Positions 1 through 8,280 of a DNA stretch of 42,715 nt are shown piece after piece. The stretch covers positions 1-42,715 of the forward strand of contig CALYOS010000019.1 of the NCBI GenBank assembly GCA_945267035.1, written 5' to 3'. Under the pieces are notes generated by a model. The model ran no database searches, was not told the DNA's origin, and saw only the letters and a program-made list of their open reading frames with translations. Both the position numbers and the translations under genes were made by a program. The stretch is from an uncultured Neisseriaceae bacterium. Its GTDB lineage: Bacteria; Pseudomonadota; Gammaproteobacteria; Burkholderiales; Neisseriaceae. Positions within the stretch are counted from its first letter, which is position 1, and every line of letters begins with the position of its first letter.

Positions 1-395
1 CCGAAGTATCCAAAACCTCCGTACAGGCTGCCCGCTGGAATATAGATACCAACCAAATTCACAATATAGCTATTGCACGGCTTTCGGCTGAAGAATTTAC
101 TGAAGCCTACACCGGTGTTAGAACTTTTAAGCGCCTTGTCAGCGAACAGATTAATTTGGCTGATTATGAATTCAGTACGGTATTTGTGGATCCACCACGA
201 GCCGGTATTGATGCAGACACGCTGCAACTATTACAGAAATTCAACAATATAATTTATGTATCCTGTAACCCAGTTACTCTGCATGATAATCTACAAACCT
301 TGTTAACAACTCATCAGGTAAAACAGGCTGCGTTGTTTGACCAGTTTCCGTTCACGCCGCATATTGAATCAGGTGTCTGGTTACAGAAATGCTAA
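1..395 (+). CDS. trmA: tRNA (uracil-5-)-methyltransferase TrmA, 3' part
   Basis: This is the C-terminal part (130 codons visible, reading frame open from base 3 and from before the window) of the enzyme that methylates U54 in the T-loop of tRNA using S-adenosylmethionine. The visible part carries the family's signatures: FVDPPRAG (the DPPR motif of the methyltransferase fold), the catalytic cysteine in YVSCNP, and the HIESGVW segment with the glutamate used as general base near the C-terminus. The local order and the ending closely follow the E. coli TrmA tail, including [12 protein letters not shown] at 156 is only an internal codon, not a start. The gene runs towards aspS and shares a bidirectional terminator with it. 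The N-terminal part lies outside the window, so completeness cannot be judged. Confidence 0.93.
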   Translation, partial: EVSKTSVQAARWNIDTNQIHNIAIARLSAEEFTEAYTGVRTFKRLVSEQINLADYEFSTVFVDPPRAGIDADTLQLLQKFNNIIYVSCNPVTLHDNLQTLLTTHQVKQAALFDQFPFTPHIESGVWLQKC

Positions 396-438
396 TATCT
401 AATCCAAAACATGTTTTTTCTATTTATTTGATATCAAT

Positions 439-473
439 AAAAAAACTGCCTGATCATTGTCAGGCAGTTTTTT
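439..473. terminator. bidirectional terminator between trmA and aspS
   Basis: A perfect stem CTGCCTGA (446-453) and TCAGGCAG (460-467) with a 6-nt loop is flanked by seven A on the left (439-445) and six T on the right (468-473). It can therefore end transcription from trmA on the plus strand and from aspS on the minus strand. It lies between the two convergent stop codons. Confidence 0.9.
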
Positions 474-492
474 ATAGAAAAACATTTTAATT

Positions 493-2295
493 CTATTCTT
501 CAGTTTGTACTTTCTGGCGCAGGCGCAACCCCAATTCACGCAGTTGTTTTTCATCAACATGATTAGGTGCATCAACCAATAAATCTTGCGAACGTTGAGT
601 TTTCGGGAATGCAATGACATCACGGATAGATTCTGCACCCGCCATCAAAGTAACCAGACGATCCAAACCAAAAGCCAATCCGCCGTGCGGAGGTGCACCA
701 TATTTCAGATTGCTGAGCAAGAAACCGAATTTGTTTTCTTGTTCTTCTGGACTGATATTCAATGCAGCAAAAACTTTTTCCTGAATATCAGCACGGTGGA
801 TACGAATGGAACCGCCGCCAATTTCCCAACCATTCAGCACCATGTCGTAGGCTCTAGCCAGACAATGTTCTGGATCGGTGGTAAGCAAATCTTCATGACC
901 TGTTTTCGGTGCAGTAAACGGATGATGCATAGCAGACCAACGATTTTCCTCTTCGTCATATTCGAACATAGGAAAATCAACTACCCACAATGGACGCCAT
1001 TCGTCAGTAAAGTAGCCATTTTTGGCGCCGTGTTCATGCCCGATTTTGATGCGTAAGGCACCAATTGCTTCATTCACCACTTTGGCTTTATCTGCACTAA
1101 AGAAGATAATGTCGCCATTTTGCGCGCCGGTTTTTTCAATAATTGCTTGTAAAGCCTGATCAGACAGGAATTTCACAATAGGCGATTGCAGACCACTGTC
1201 TTCGGTATTATTGATCTTAGATATATCATTAACTTTGATATAAGCTAAGCCTTTCGCTCCATAAATACCCACAAATTCAGTATAAGTATCAATTTCTTTA
1301 CGGCTTAATGTGGCACCGTTTGGCACACGCAATGCTACCACGCGACCATTTTTCATATCAGCAGCAGCACGGAATACTTTGAATTCTTCCGTTTTCATCA
1401 CGTCGGTCAATTCTGTGAACTGCAGGTTAACGCGCAAGTCCGGTTTATCAGAACCATACAAGAACATCGCCTCATTCCATGTCATGCGCGGAAACTTAGG
1501 CAACTCAACAGCCAAAGCTTCCTGAAAGACATTTTTGACCATATTTTCCGTGATATCCATGATATCTTCTTCATTTAAAAACGAAGTTTCAAGGTCGATT
1601 TGGGTAAATTCAGGTTGACGATCTGCGCGTAAATCTTCATCACGAAAGCATTTAACAATCTGATAATAGCGATCAAAGCCGGCTACCATTAACAGTTGTT
1701 TAAATAATTGCGGAGATTGCGGTAAGGCAAAAAATTCACCTGGAAAAACTCGGCTTGGTACCAAATAGTCGCGCGCACCTTCTGGAGTAGAGCGGGTTAA
1801 CATTGGGGTTTCAATATCGATAAAGCCCTCACCATCCAGATAGCGACGCACAGCCATCGCTACGCGATAACGCAAACGCAGGTTGTTTTGCATAACCGGA
1901 CGACGTAAATCTATGATTCGATTGGTCAGACGCACATTTTCACTGATGTTTTCATCATCAATTAAAAAAGGTGGGGTAGCAGCTGTATTGAGAATTTCAA
2001 TCTCTTTAGCCAATAATTCGATCCCACCAGAAATCATTTTGTCATTTTTAGTGCCTTCAGGACGCGCACGTACACGGCCGGTAATACTCAGAACATATTC
2101 ATTACGGGCAGAATCGGCCAAGGCAAAAGCTTCTGGTGTATCAGGATCAATCACAACTTGAATAATGCCTTCGCGATCACGCAAATCGATAAAGATTACG
2201 CCACCATGATCGCGTCGACGATGTACCCATCCTTTAACGGTAATCGTCTGATCCAGATATTGCTCATTAATTAGGCCACAATAGTTTGTTCGCAT
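493..2295 (-). CDS. aspS: aspartyl-tRNA synthetase, probably non-discriminating (Asp/Asn)
   Basis: A class II aminoacyl-tRNA synthetase of 600 residues, the usual size for the bacterial type with its extra GAD domain. The N-terminal OB-fold anticodon-binding domain spans about 1-110, followed by the catalytic core with motif 2 ([20 protein letters not shown]) and motif 3 ([10 protein letters not shown] near the C-terminus). The anticodon-binding loop reads RRRDHGG (His at residue 30), where the discriminating E. coli enzyme has RRRDLGS. From family knowledge this histidine marks non-discriminating AspRS, which charges both tRNA-Asp and tRNA-Asn; the GatCAB genes in this window would then turn Asp-tRNA-Asn into Asn-tRNA-Asn. 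The ATG at 2293-2295 has an AAGG about eight bases upstream. The gene lies 61 bases downstream of the DUF502 gene and is probably cotranscribed with it. Confidence 0.97.
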   Translation of the reverse strand: MRTNYCGLINEQYLDQTITVKGWVHRRRDHGGVIFIDLRDREGIIQVVIDPDTPEAFALADSARNEYVLSITGRVRARPEGTKNDKMISGGIELLAKEIEILNTAATPPFLIDDENISENVRLTNRIIDLRRPVMQNNLRLRYRVAMAVRRYLDGEGFIDIETPMLTRSTPEGARDYLVPSRVFPGEFFALPQSPQLFKQLLMVAGFDRYYQIVKCFRDEDLRADRQPEFTQIDLETSFLNEEDIMDITENMVKNVFQEALAVELPKFPRMTWNEAMFLYGSDKPDLRVNLQFTELTDVMKTEEFKVFRAAADMKNGRVVALRVPNGATLSRKEIDTYTEFVGIYGAKGLAYIKVNDISKINNTEDSGLQSPIVKFLSDQALQAIIEKTGAQNGDIIFFSADKAKVVNEAIGALRIKIGHEHGAKNGYFTDEWRPLWVVDFPMFEYDEEENRWSAMHHPFTAPKTGHEDLLTTDPEHCLARAYDMVLNGWEIGGGSIRIHRADIQEKVFAALNISPEEQENKFGFLLSNLKYGAPPHGGLAFGLDRLVTLMAGAESIRDVIAFPKTQRSQDLLVDAPNHVDEKQLRELGLRLRQKVQTEE

Positions 2296-2356
2296 CTTAA
2301 TGCCTTTGTTACTGTCATTTCAGTTAATTAGATTATAAAAAATATTACTGTTTTTT

Positions 2357-3073
2357 TCAGTGTGGTTTACTGGTTTTGTGTGAAAAAATTTCGTGTAATG
2401 TCAGGTGCGGGTGTAGGTTTTCATCCGGTTGCACCATTCCTAATGAAATAACATACTTAAGCGCATCATCTACACTCATGTCAATTTCATGCACATCATT
2501 GTGGTGTACCATTATATAGTAACCACCAGTTGGATTAGGAGTAGTGGGCACATATATCGGAATGTAATCTTCTCCAGATTGACTGCCAAAATGATGTGGC
2601 AGAGTATTGCTGATTTCTTTCGGTATATGACCAGAAACAAAGCCAATTGTCCAAATATTGGCCTGAGGAAATGGCACCAACACCGGTGTTTTGAAAGATT
2701 GACGAGAATCAGACAATAATGATTCAGAAACTTTTTTCACACCGCTATAGATACTTTTGACCACTGGTATACGCCCCCAAAGCGCATCCCACACAGCAAG
2801 AATTCTACGACCCAGCATATTAGCTGAAATCAGACCAGTGAAAAATACCACGATCATGGCAATCAGTATGCCCAATCCATGAACTTTAAAACCAAATAAA
2901 GCCTGTGGTTGCAAGCGAGCAGGCAGAATGGTGATCAAATGGTCGGCAAGATCGATGATGTAACCGATCGCCCAAATAGTCACAATGATAGGCAACCACA
3001 CCAATACACCCATTAGCATGTATTTTTTAAATGACTTTTTCAGTTTTCCGCCCTCGGCAGGCTGTGATGACAT
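2357..3073 (-). CDS. DUF502 family inner-membrane protein
   Basis: A 238-residue protein of the DUF502 family, whose biochemical role is not established. Two transmembrane segments are evident, about residues 19-41 and 66-87, followed by a soluble C-terminal half with the family's conserved pattern: GRIPVVKSIYSGVKK just after the second segment, then VLVPFPQANIWTIGFVSG and the VPTTPNPTGGYY stretch. I chose the ATG at 3071-3073 because an AAGGA lies about 12 bases upstream. The reading frame stays open to a TTG at 3104-3106, which would add 11 residues with no clear ribosome site. The gene is just upstream of aspS on the same strand, an arrangement that suggests one operon. Confidence 0.88.
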   Translation of the reverse strand: MSSQPAEGGKLKKSFKKYMLMGVLVWLPIIVTIWAIGYIIDLADHLITILPARLQPQALFGFKVHGLGILIAMIVVFFTGLISANMLGRRILAVWDALWGRIPVVKSIYSGVKKVSESLLSDSRQSFKTPVLVPFPQANIWTIGFVSGHIPKEISNTLPHHFGSQSGEDYIPIYVPTTPNPTGGYYIMVHHNDVHEIDMSVDDALKYVISLGMVQPDENLHPHLTLHEIFSHKTSKPH

Positions 3074-3428
3074 AATTGGATTTATTCCTTGGAAAATGAT
3101 GGTCAATTTATAGCGACAAATTTTATATTATACCTATATCTTGTCATTTTTACAGTGACATTTAGTAAATGCATTAGGTCACGTTTAAATTTTAATCTAT
3201 GAATGAAAAATTAAGTTTTAACAAAAGTAGTCTGATCACGTTTTTAATCGCAAAAATCTTGGCAATCGTCGCTGCGCAAAAGTGATTTTTGGGATAAATG
3301 AACCTGAAATTTTCAAATTAAATAACAGCTTTAAGTCATCTTATTTAAACAATCCCATTTTCAATATAAACCATTGCAATAATCTTTTATTTGTGCTAAA
3401 TAATGCATCAAACATATAAAAACATGGA
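3074..3428. other. intergenic region between DUF502 gene and comEC
   Basis: This AT-rich gap separates two divergent genes, so promoters for both should lie here, but I cannot assign a convincing pair of -35 and -10 boxes. The only structure seen is an 8-bp inverted repeat CAAAAATC (3251-3258) and GATTTTTG (3284-3291) with a 25-base loop, of unknown role. No small gene with a credible ribosome site was found. Confidence 0.5.
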
Positions 3429-5729
3429 TTGTTAAGTTTGAGTATTCTGGGAGAAATAATCAAACCGTCAAAAAGTACCCAGAGCCATCACGCTACTTAT
3501 GCATGGTTACCATGGTGGGTAATAGGGGTGTGTGGCTCGTTTTTGCTGCCTCAAACCCATCATGCATATTGGCTAACCGCGGCTATAGTGTTAGGAGCAA
3601 TGGCGTTTAAACGCAGTTGGTGGTGGTGCCGTTATGCCTGCCTATTGTGTGTTGGTGTGTTGTTTGGCATCTGGCGCACAGAAGCGGTTTTACAACAACA
3701 ATGGCCTATCTCTGGACAATCAGACTCCGAAGAAGTCATCTTAACTGTCATCGATTTACCGCAAACAAATGGTTTTCGTAGTCGTTTTTTAGCTGATGTC
3801 CAATTAAGTGATGGCAGAACACAAAACTGGTTGGTCACTGATTATGGCAAACAACGTTGGCCAGTAGGTAGTCGCTGGCGAGTGCAAACTAAAGTGCGGG
3901 CATTAATTGGGGAAACAAACGCGGTTGGTTTCAATCGAGAAGCATGGGCCTTAAGCAATCATATCGGTGCTGTGGCTACCATCAAAGGCAAACGAGAACT
4001 TATTAGCAATGAAGGAAGTTGGGCTGGTGCATTATCTCGCTGGCGAGCCAGACTCAGTGATCGATGGCAAGCTCAACAAGCAAATTATCCGCAAGGAGTA
4101 CCATTGCTTAAGGCATTAGCCGTTGGTGAACAATCAGCGCTACCAACAGAGGCGTGGCAAATCTTTCGTCCTTTAGGTTTAAATCATCTCGTCAGCATCT
4201 CAGGTTTGCATGTCGGCATGCTGGCCATGTTGGCTGCTTGGCTCTGTGGCAAATTACTATACTTTATGCCATTGCCTATACAACGCCCATGGATTTATCA
4301 GCGAATAGTTGCGGTGATCACCGCTATTATCTACAGTGCATTAGCTGGTTTTGCTGTTCCCACCCAACGAAGCATGCTGATGATCATCATTCTTGCCTTA
4401 ACTTGGCGTAGAGGACATTTAAGACCAATGCAAACTTGGTGGTTAACTGTAGCGCTGGTTTTGCTCTATGATCCACTAGCAGTTTTAAGTGTCGGGTTTT
4501 GGTTGTCGTTTTTATTGGTGGCTGCATTAATGTGGGCAGGGGAAGGCAACGGGCAAACATCAAAATTACAGCAACTATTTCAATCACAATGGGCAGCAGG
4601 TATTGCCTCATTAGTACTGGTGGCTTTTGTGTTCGGTTCCGTACCCTTAGCTTCAGCCCCCGTCAATGCTTTTGCCATACCCTGGTTTACATTAGTATTG
4701 GTTCCATTGGCTTTATTGTCGTTAATCCTGCCTATACCATTTCTAGCTACTTTAGCTGCGTGGATAGCTGAAAAAACCATGCAATGGTTATTTTTTGTGG
4801 CTGAATACGCACCAGAATTCCATCCTGCACATGCACCGTTGGCTTTATGGATGCTGGCTACCACCGCAATTGTCTTTTTATTGCTTCCACGTGGTTTTTA
4901 CTTACGCCCATTATGCTTCTTAATTTTGGGTTTACTCTTAACTTACCAACCTAAACGCCTGGCTGAAAATCAGGCCAGAATCACCATATGGGATATAGGA
5001 CAAGGCTTAGCGGTTAGTATTACCACGGCCAAACACAATTTGTTGTTTGATACAGGTACTGGTTTTGCCGCGCAATCAACCTTACTGCCAAATTTACAAG
5101 CAGCAGGGATAAAACGTCTGGATAGCTTAGTGTTATCACATAATGATATCGATCATGACGGTGGAGCAACATTAATTAGAACCCATTTGCAACCTAAGCA
5201 AATTTTTGCCGGACAAGCCCAAGCGTATCCTTTTGCCGTCAAGCATTGTCAGACCGGAATGAATTGGCAATGGGATGGGGTATGGTTTGAATTTCTTAAT
5301 CAGCCAGTTAAGGGCACAGCGAAGAAAAATGATCGCAGCTGTGTTTTAAGAGTCATTGCTGCTGGCAAATCAGTATTGATCACAGGTGATTTGAGCAAAA
5401 GTGGCGAAAAAGCCATGGTGGCCGCATATGGTGATAAATTATTTAGTCAAATACTACTTTTAGGTCATCACGGAAGCCGTACTTCCAGCGATATTGACTT
5501 TATTCGCATGGTACAGCCTGAATATGCGATTGCCAGTGTAGGATTTGCAAATCGATACAATCACCCACACATACAGGTACAAGAATTGATAAAAAATGAA
5601 AATATTGTATTATTGCGCACCGATCGTATGGGCGGTCTGCAAACAACATTAAGCGCAACACCTTTGCAATGGCAGCCTTTAACTCAAAATAAAGCCTACT
5701 GGCAACGCAAACCCATGGAGAAACCCTAG
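3429..5729 (+). CDS. comEC: ComEC/Rec2-type DNA uptake channel
   Basis: A 766-residue polytopic membrane protein that carries single-stranded DNA across the inner membrane during natural transformation. Order of parts: N-terminal membrane segments and a soluble DUF4131-like domain (about 30-190), the competence channel domain with ISGLHVGMLA (257-266) and many hydrophobic helices to about 510, then a metallo-beta-lactamase-like domain with HNDIDHDGG (571-579) and GHHGS (679-683), both intact. The length is normal for the Gram-negative form. The start is uncertain: TTG at 3429 opens the frame, while a second TTG at 3438 has a GGAT eight bases upstream and may be the real start. The gene stands alone between a divergent gene and the AT-rich island. 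Competence also needs a type IV pilus and ComEA, which are not in this window. Confidence 0.95.
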   Translation: MLSLSILGEIIKPSKSTQSHHATYAWLPWWVIGVCGSFLLPQTHHAYWLTAAIVLGAMAFKRSWWWCRYACLLCVGVLFGIWRTEAVLQQQWPISGQSDSEEVILTVIDLPQTNGFRSRFLADVQLSDGRTQNWLVTDYGKQRWPVGSRWRVQTKVRALIGETNAVGFNREAWALSNHIGAVATIKGKRELISNEGSWAGALSRWRARLSDRWQAQQANYPQGVPLLKALAVGEQSALPTEAWQIFRPLGLNHLVSISGLHVGMLAMLAAWLCGKLLYFMPLPIQRPWIYQRIVAVITAIIYSALAGFAVPTQRSMLMIIILALTWRRGHLRPMQTWWLTVALVLLYDPLAVLSVGFWLSFLLVAALMWAGEGNGQTSKLQQLFQSQWAAGIASLVLVAFVFGSVPLASAPVNAFAIPWFTLVLVPLALLSLILPIPFLATLAAWIAEKTMQWLFFVAEYAPEFHPAHAPLALWMLATTAIVFLLLPRGFYLRPLCFLILGLLLTYQPKRLAENQARITIWDIGQGLAVSITTAKHNLLFDTGTGFAAQSTLLPNLQAAGIKRLDSLVLSHNDIDHDGGATLIRTHLQPKQIFAGQAQAYPFAVKHCQTGMNWQWDGVWFEFLNQPVKGTAKKNDRSCVLRVIAAGKSVLITGDLSKSGEKAMVAAYGDKLFSQILLLGHHGSRTSSDIDFIRMVQPEYAIASVGFANRYNHPHIQVQELIKNENIVLLRTDRMGGLQTTLSATPLQWQPLTQNKAYWQRKPMEKP

Positions 5730-5742
5730 GAATAGAGCTAGG

Positions 5743-5820
5743 TAAACCGCTGCAGACTGGCGTATAATTAGAGATGATCCTATAGTATTACAAAATTTAG
5801 AAAATATACTTAATAATTAA
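5743..5820 (+). other. possible remnant of a gene's 3' end
   Basis: Directly after comEC a short frame with no start codon reads through to a TAA at 5818-5820 and encodes a plausible protein tail ending in DDPIVLQNLENILNN, five bases before the next gene. The preceding 30 bases have normal GC content, unlike the sequence after them. It could be the cut-off end of a lost gene, for example the C-terminal end of a toxin whose partner gene follows, or it could be chance. The evidence is only the protein-like composition and its position. Confidence 0.2.
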
Positions 5821-5824
5821 TTTA

Positions 5825-6184
5825 ATGATTCCTATAAAAAAAGAAATACTTGATAAAAGCAATGAAGAAATAATAAATTACATTACTAATAATGCCAAAA
5901 TAAATGTAAATTATTATCCAATAATTGCTATGAGAACAAATAATAATCCTTTATTTGAGAATTACTTACTTGAACAAATGGTAAAGCAAGAAAATTTTAG
6001 TGAAAAATTTTCTGGATTTGTCAAAATAGCTTGGATACCTTTTTTATCAATTTTAGAATATTCTAATAATTCATTTTTAATTAATAAAGCGATTGATAAA
6101 TTTAATGATTGGAATATGAATGAAAAAAACAATCTTTTAAATTTCATTAAAGAAAATACTGAAATTATAAAATATTTTAAATAA
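5825..6184 (+). CDS. unrecognised 119-residue protein, very AT-rich gene
   Basis: I do not recognise this protein. It is small, without signal peptide or membrane segment, and about two residues in five are Asn, Ile or Lys, reflecting a base composition well below that of the housekeeping genes around it. The middle part (about residues 60-80) is more hydrophobic and aromatic (VKIAWIPFLSILEY), and the C-terminal half looks helical. No Shine-Dalgarno sequence is evident before the ATG. Size, composition and a possible broken reading frame just upstream are what one sees with immunity genes of polymorphic toxins left behind as orphans, but this is inference from context only. Foreign origin is likely from composition. 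Confidence 0.6.
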   Translation: MIPIKKEILDKSNEEIINYITNNAKINVNYYPIIAMRTNNNPLFENYLLEQMVKQENFSEKFSGFVKIAWIPFLSILEYSNNSFLINKAIDKFNDWNMNEKNNLLNFIKENTEIIKYFK

Positions 6185-6269
6185 ACTGATTATAATTATT
6201 ATGTTTTCACAATAAACGGAAATTAAAAAATAAAAACGTAACTAATAATATTTCAAATAAGAAACTTTT

Positions 6270-6294
6270 ATACAATAATTTATAATTATTGTAT
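6270..6294. repeat. perfect AT-rich inverted repeat
   Basis: Eleven base pairs (ATACAATAATT, 6270-6280, and AATTATTGTAT, 6284-6294) around a 3-base TAT loop. Only one G:C pair and no clear T-tract, so it is a poor terminator; it could be a binding site or a chance feature of AT-rich sequence. It lies about 90 bases after the 119-residue gene. Confidence 0.5.
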
Positions 6295-6460
6295 TATTAA
6301 AAAGCTTATACTTCATTTTTGAGATTTAATAAATTTACTTATAATTTGTGTCATACGGCACGACCACATTATCTTTTGTATGAATGATCGTTTTACATTA
6401 ATTTCACAAAAATTGAGATTGCAGTAAAGTAATTTTTTATCATGATAAACAAAAAAGAAT

Positions 6461-6516
6461 CTTTAACTATCAACTTTAAAAGTATTAACTTTAACTATGA
6501 ACTTTAAAAGTATTAA
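6461..6516. repeat. 28-bp tandem duplication (two copies)
   Basis: Two directly adjacent 28-bp units, 6461-6488 and 6489-6516, both beginning CTTTAACTAT and ending AAAAGTATTAA, differ at a single base (C at 6471, G at 6499). They end 57 bases before the lipoprotein start and so may lie in or next to its promoter. Confidence 0.85.
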
Positions 6517-6573
6517 ATAGTATATATTCTAAATTAAATATAGATGTTTTAGCATCTTCTGTAGAGGGAAATT

Positions 6574-7005
6574 ATGCAGTGGCGAAAAAACTTAGTATTG
6601 AGCATTATGTTGGTCCTAATGGTAGTCAGTTGTGCAACGCCGGAACAGAAAGCAGCCAGAGCGGCAGCAGAGAAAGCTGCGCAACAAAAGTTGCAAGTGG
6701 ATTTAGCCGCAAAGTGTGATGCAAGAACTGCGGAACTGATGCAGGCACAGATGCAAAACCCTGCATTTTTTACCGATCCTAAAAATGTCAAAATAGCTGA
6801 AGAATACCGCCAAAAAGTCAACCTGCCCATATTTCAAAGCTGCTATAAACTTGCATGGGACAACTACATCAATCAAATTAGGGTTGAACAACTCCAAAAT
6901 TGGGAAATGCATCGTCGGTGGGACGATGATATGAATTGGATGATGTTTCGACCTCGATTATGCCACGATATCATCAATGGTCGCACTATTGTTTATCGAT
7001 GTTAA
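6574..7005 (+). CDS. small outer-membrane-type lipoprotein of unknown function
   Basis: A 143-residue protein with a clear lipoprotein signal: basic start, hydrophobic core and lipobox VVSC with the modified cysteine at residue 20. Residue 21 is Ala, so there is no inner-membrane retention Asp and delivery to the outer membrane is expected. The mature part begins with an Ala/Lys/Gln-rich helical stretch (about 22-47), then a soluble part with four more cysteines (48, 90, 130 and the last residue, 143), which could form two disulfides in the periplasm. The C-terminal third is rich in Trp and Asp. GAGGG five bases before the ATG supports the start. I do not recognise the family. Expression may depend on the repeat-containing region upstream. 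Confidence 0.8.
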   Translation: MQWRKNLVLSIMLVLMVVSCATPEQKAARAAAEKAAQQKLQVDLAAKCDARTAELMQAQMQNPAFFTDPKNVKIAEEYRQKVNLPIFQSCYKLAWDNYINQIRVEQLQNWEMHRRWDDDMNWMMFRPRLCHDIINGRTIVYRC

Positions 7006-7112
7006 TGATGTTAATATATTTTCGTTATGCTTTATTGAAGTTTTGTAATGTTTAAATAATATTGGTTTAATATAATTCTTAAATAACACAATTTAATTAA
7101 GGGAGCATCGGG

Positions 7113-7601
7113 ATGGGCTTAAGTCTATGCGTAATAGCAATGAAAACTTCGGATGAAAAAAAATTAGCAGAATTAACGCAATTATTCGGTTTATCTGAGC
7201 CAATACCTTATACAGGAGACGAAGACTTATTTTCAATGGTTTATGAACAAAAGAATGTCTATTATAAAAAAAATGATTTCATTACTGTTTTTATGAATGA
7301 AGAAAGTTTTTGTTCTAATGCTTTTGATAACATAGAGAAAAATTTAGCCACTTTGTCTGCAAACAGCGAAGTTCTTATGTGTTTTACCCAAAGTGTTACG
7401 ACTACATTTTGGCTTGAGTATTATCAAAATGGTAACATGCTGCGTAGATGGGTCGAACAAGAGTATGAAGAGCAAATGAATATTGGCGATCCCATTGATG
7501 CCGAACTCGATTATATGTCCAAAGATAAATATGAGCGTGATGAAGACGATTTTATAGATATCGTTAAAAATTTTTCTGGCATAGATATCAATCAATTGTA
7601 A
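7113..7601 (+). CDS. unrecognised acidic 162-residue protein
   Basis: The ATG is preceded by a strong ribosome site AAGGGAG seven bases upstream, which makes this a real gene. The protein is acidic, with no signal peptide. The N-terminal half alternates short hydrophobic strands and charged loops; a central part (about residues 80-115) contains CFTQSVTTTFWLEYYQNG and then RRW; the C-terminal third is very acidic (DEDD). This layout recalls small cytoplasmic proteins of the immunity type, but I cannot assign a family, and no toxin gene is beside it. It is the last gene of the accessory stretch; a weak hairpin follows it. Confidence 0.75.
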   Translation: MGLSLCVIAMKTSDEKKLAELTQLFGLSEPIPYTGDEDLFSMVYEQKNVYYKKNDFITVFMNEESFCSNAFDNIEKNLATLSANSEVLMCFTQSVTTTFWLEYYQNGNMLRRWVEQEYEEQMNIGDPIDAELDYMSKDKYERDEDDFIDIVKNFSGIDINQL

Positions 7602-7625
7602 TAAAATCATTTATTAAAAAATCGT

Positions 7626-7646
7626 GTAAGGAGGGTAAATCCTTAC
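7626..7646 (+). terminator. weak hairpin after the 162-residue gene
   Basis: GTAAGGA (7626-7632) pairs with TCCTTAC (7640-7646) around a 7-base loop, 25 bases after the stop codon. There is no T-tract behind it, so termination by this hairpin is uncertain. Confidence 0.3.
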
Positions 7647-8225
7647 TCTCCAATTTAATTTCCCTAGTAAGTAGCGATATATACACTAGATTTGATTAAA
7701 GTGTCTCTAAAAACGAACTGCATTGCTTCCTATCCAAAACCAAACAGGCTTACATTTGATTTTTTCGACAAATCATCTATTTTGAATATTAAACTACTCA
7801 GTTAAAAACGAGTTTAAGCCAAGAACCAATATACTTTTCTTGAAGAAATCAATTTGACCTCTGAAGAAACTAATTCCAGACGAAATAAAACTTTTACTTT
7901 ATTTGAAAATTATTATTAAATGTTAAAAATATTCGCTTTATTCTTGCCGGAATTTTTCCCATCATACTCAGTATAGTTGACCTCCTAACCTTGAATGAAA
8001 TATCAACTTAATGCGAAACAATTTGCATTTTAAACGCGCAATAGTGCCATAGCGAAACCATAATATAAAAGGTCAATAATCAAATATTCAAAGCTAACTT
8101 TAACATCTTGTAATATATGACAGATACCATAACTATCTGAGCAATCAAATTAGAAAAATTTGATCTTGAATATCAGCATTCATGCATAAAAAATTTAGCA
8201 GATACTTTCTATCCATGGATAGAAT
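7647..8225. other. gene-free AT-rich region
   Basis: About 580 bases between the last accessory gene and the lolA terminator. I see no reading frame with a ribosome site, no recognisable RNA gene and no repeat of note on either strand. It may be decayed former coding sequence, but nothing recognisable is left. Confidence 0.45.
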
Positions 8226-8264
8226 AAAAAAGCTGCCTTAACGATGAGCAAGGCAACTTTTTTT
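8226..8264 (-). terminator. terminator after lolA
   Basis: A stem with core GCCTT (8235-8239) and AAGGC (8250-8254), a 10-base loop and one mismatch, continues into a run of A on the left and seven T on the right. On the minus strand it lies about 15 bases after the lolA stop and ends in a T-run. It could also stop transcription coming from the plus-strand side. Confidence 0.8.
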
Positions 8265-8280
8265 ATGAGCATCAAATTGA

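Larger units (their letters stand above)
6185..6573. other. AT-rich intergenic region with repeats
   Basis: A gap of 389 bases, extremely AT-rich, holding an inverted repeat at 6270-6294 and a tandem duplication at 6461-6516 (both listed separately). Just before the lipoprotein gene a small hairpin AGATG (6542-6546) and CATCT (6553-6557) is followed by a good ribosome site. No further gene is seen on either strand. Confidence 0.5.

Noticed and set aside
586-1056. 156-codon open frame on the plus strand inside aspS
   Set aside because: It lies fully antisense to a well-supported aspS gene, has no ribosome site and no protein-like pattern.
6270-6294. AT-rich inverted repeat as a terminator of the 119-residue gene
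   Set aside because: Only one G:C pair in the stem and no T-run after it; hairpin stability would be low.
7602-8280. A small RNA such as 6S, tmRNA or 4.5S in the gap before lolA
   Set aside because: None of the conserved sequence blocks of these RNAs can be seen, and the only hairpins are weak or act as the lolA terminator.
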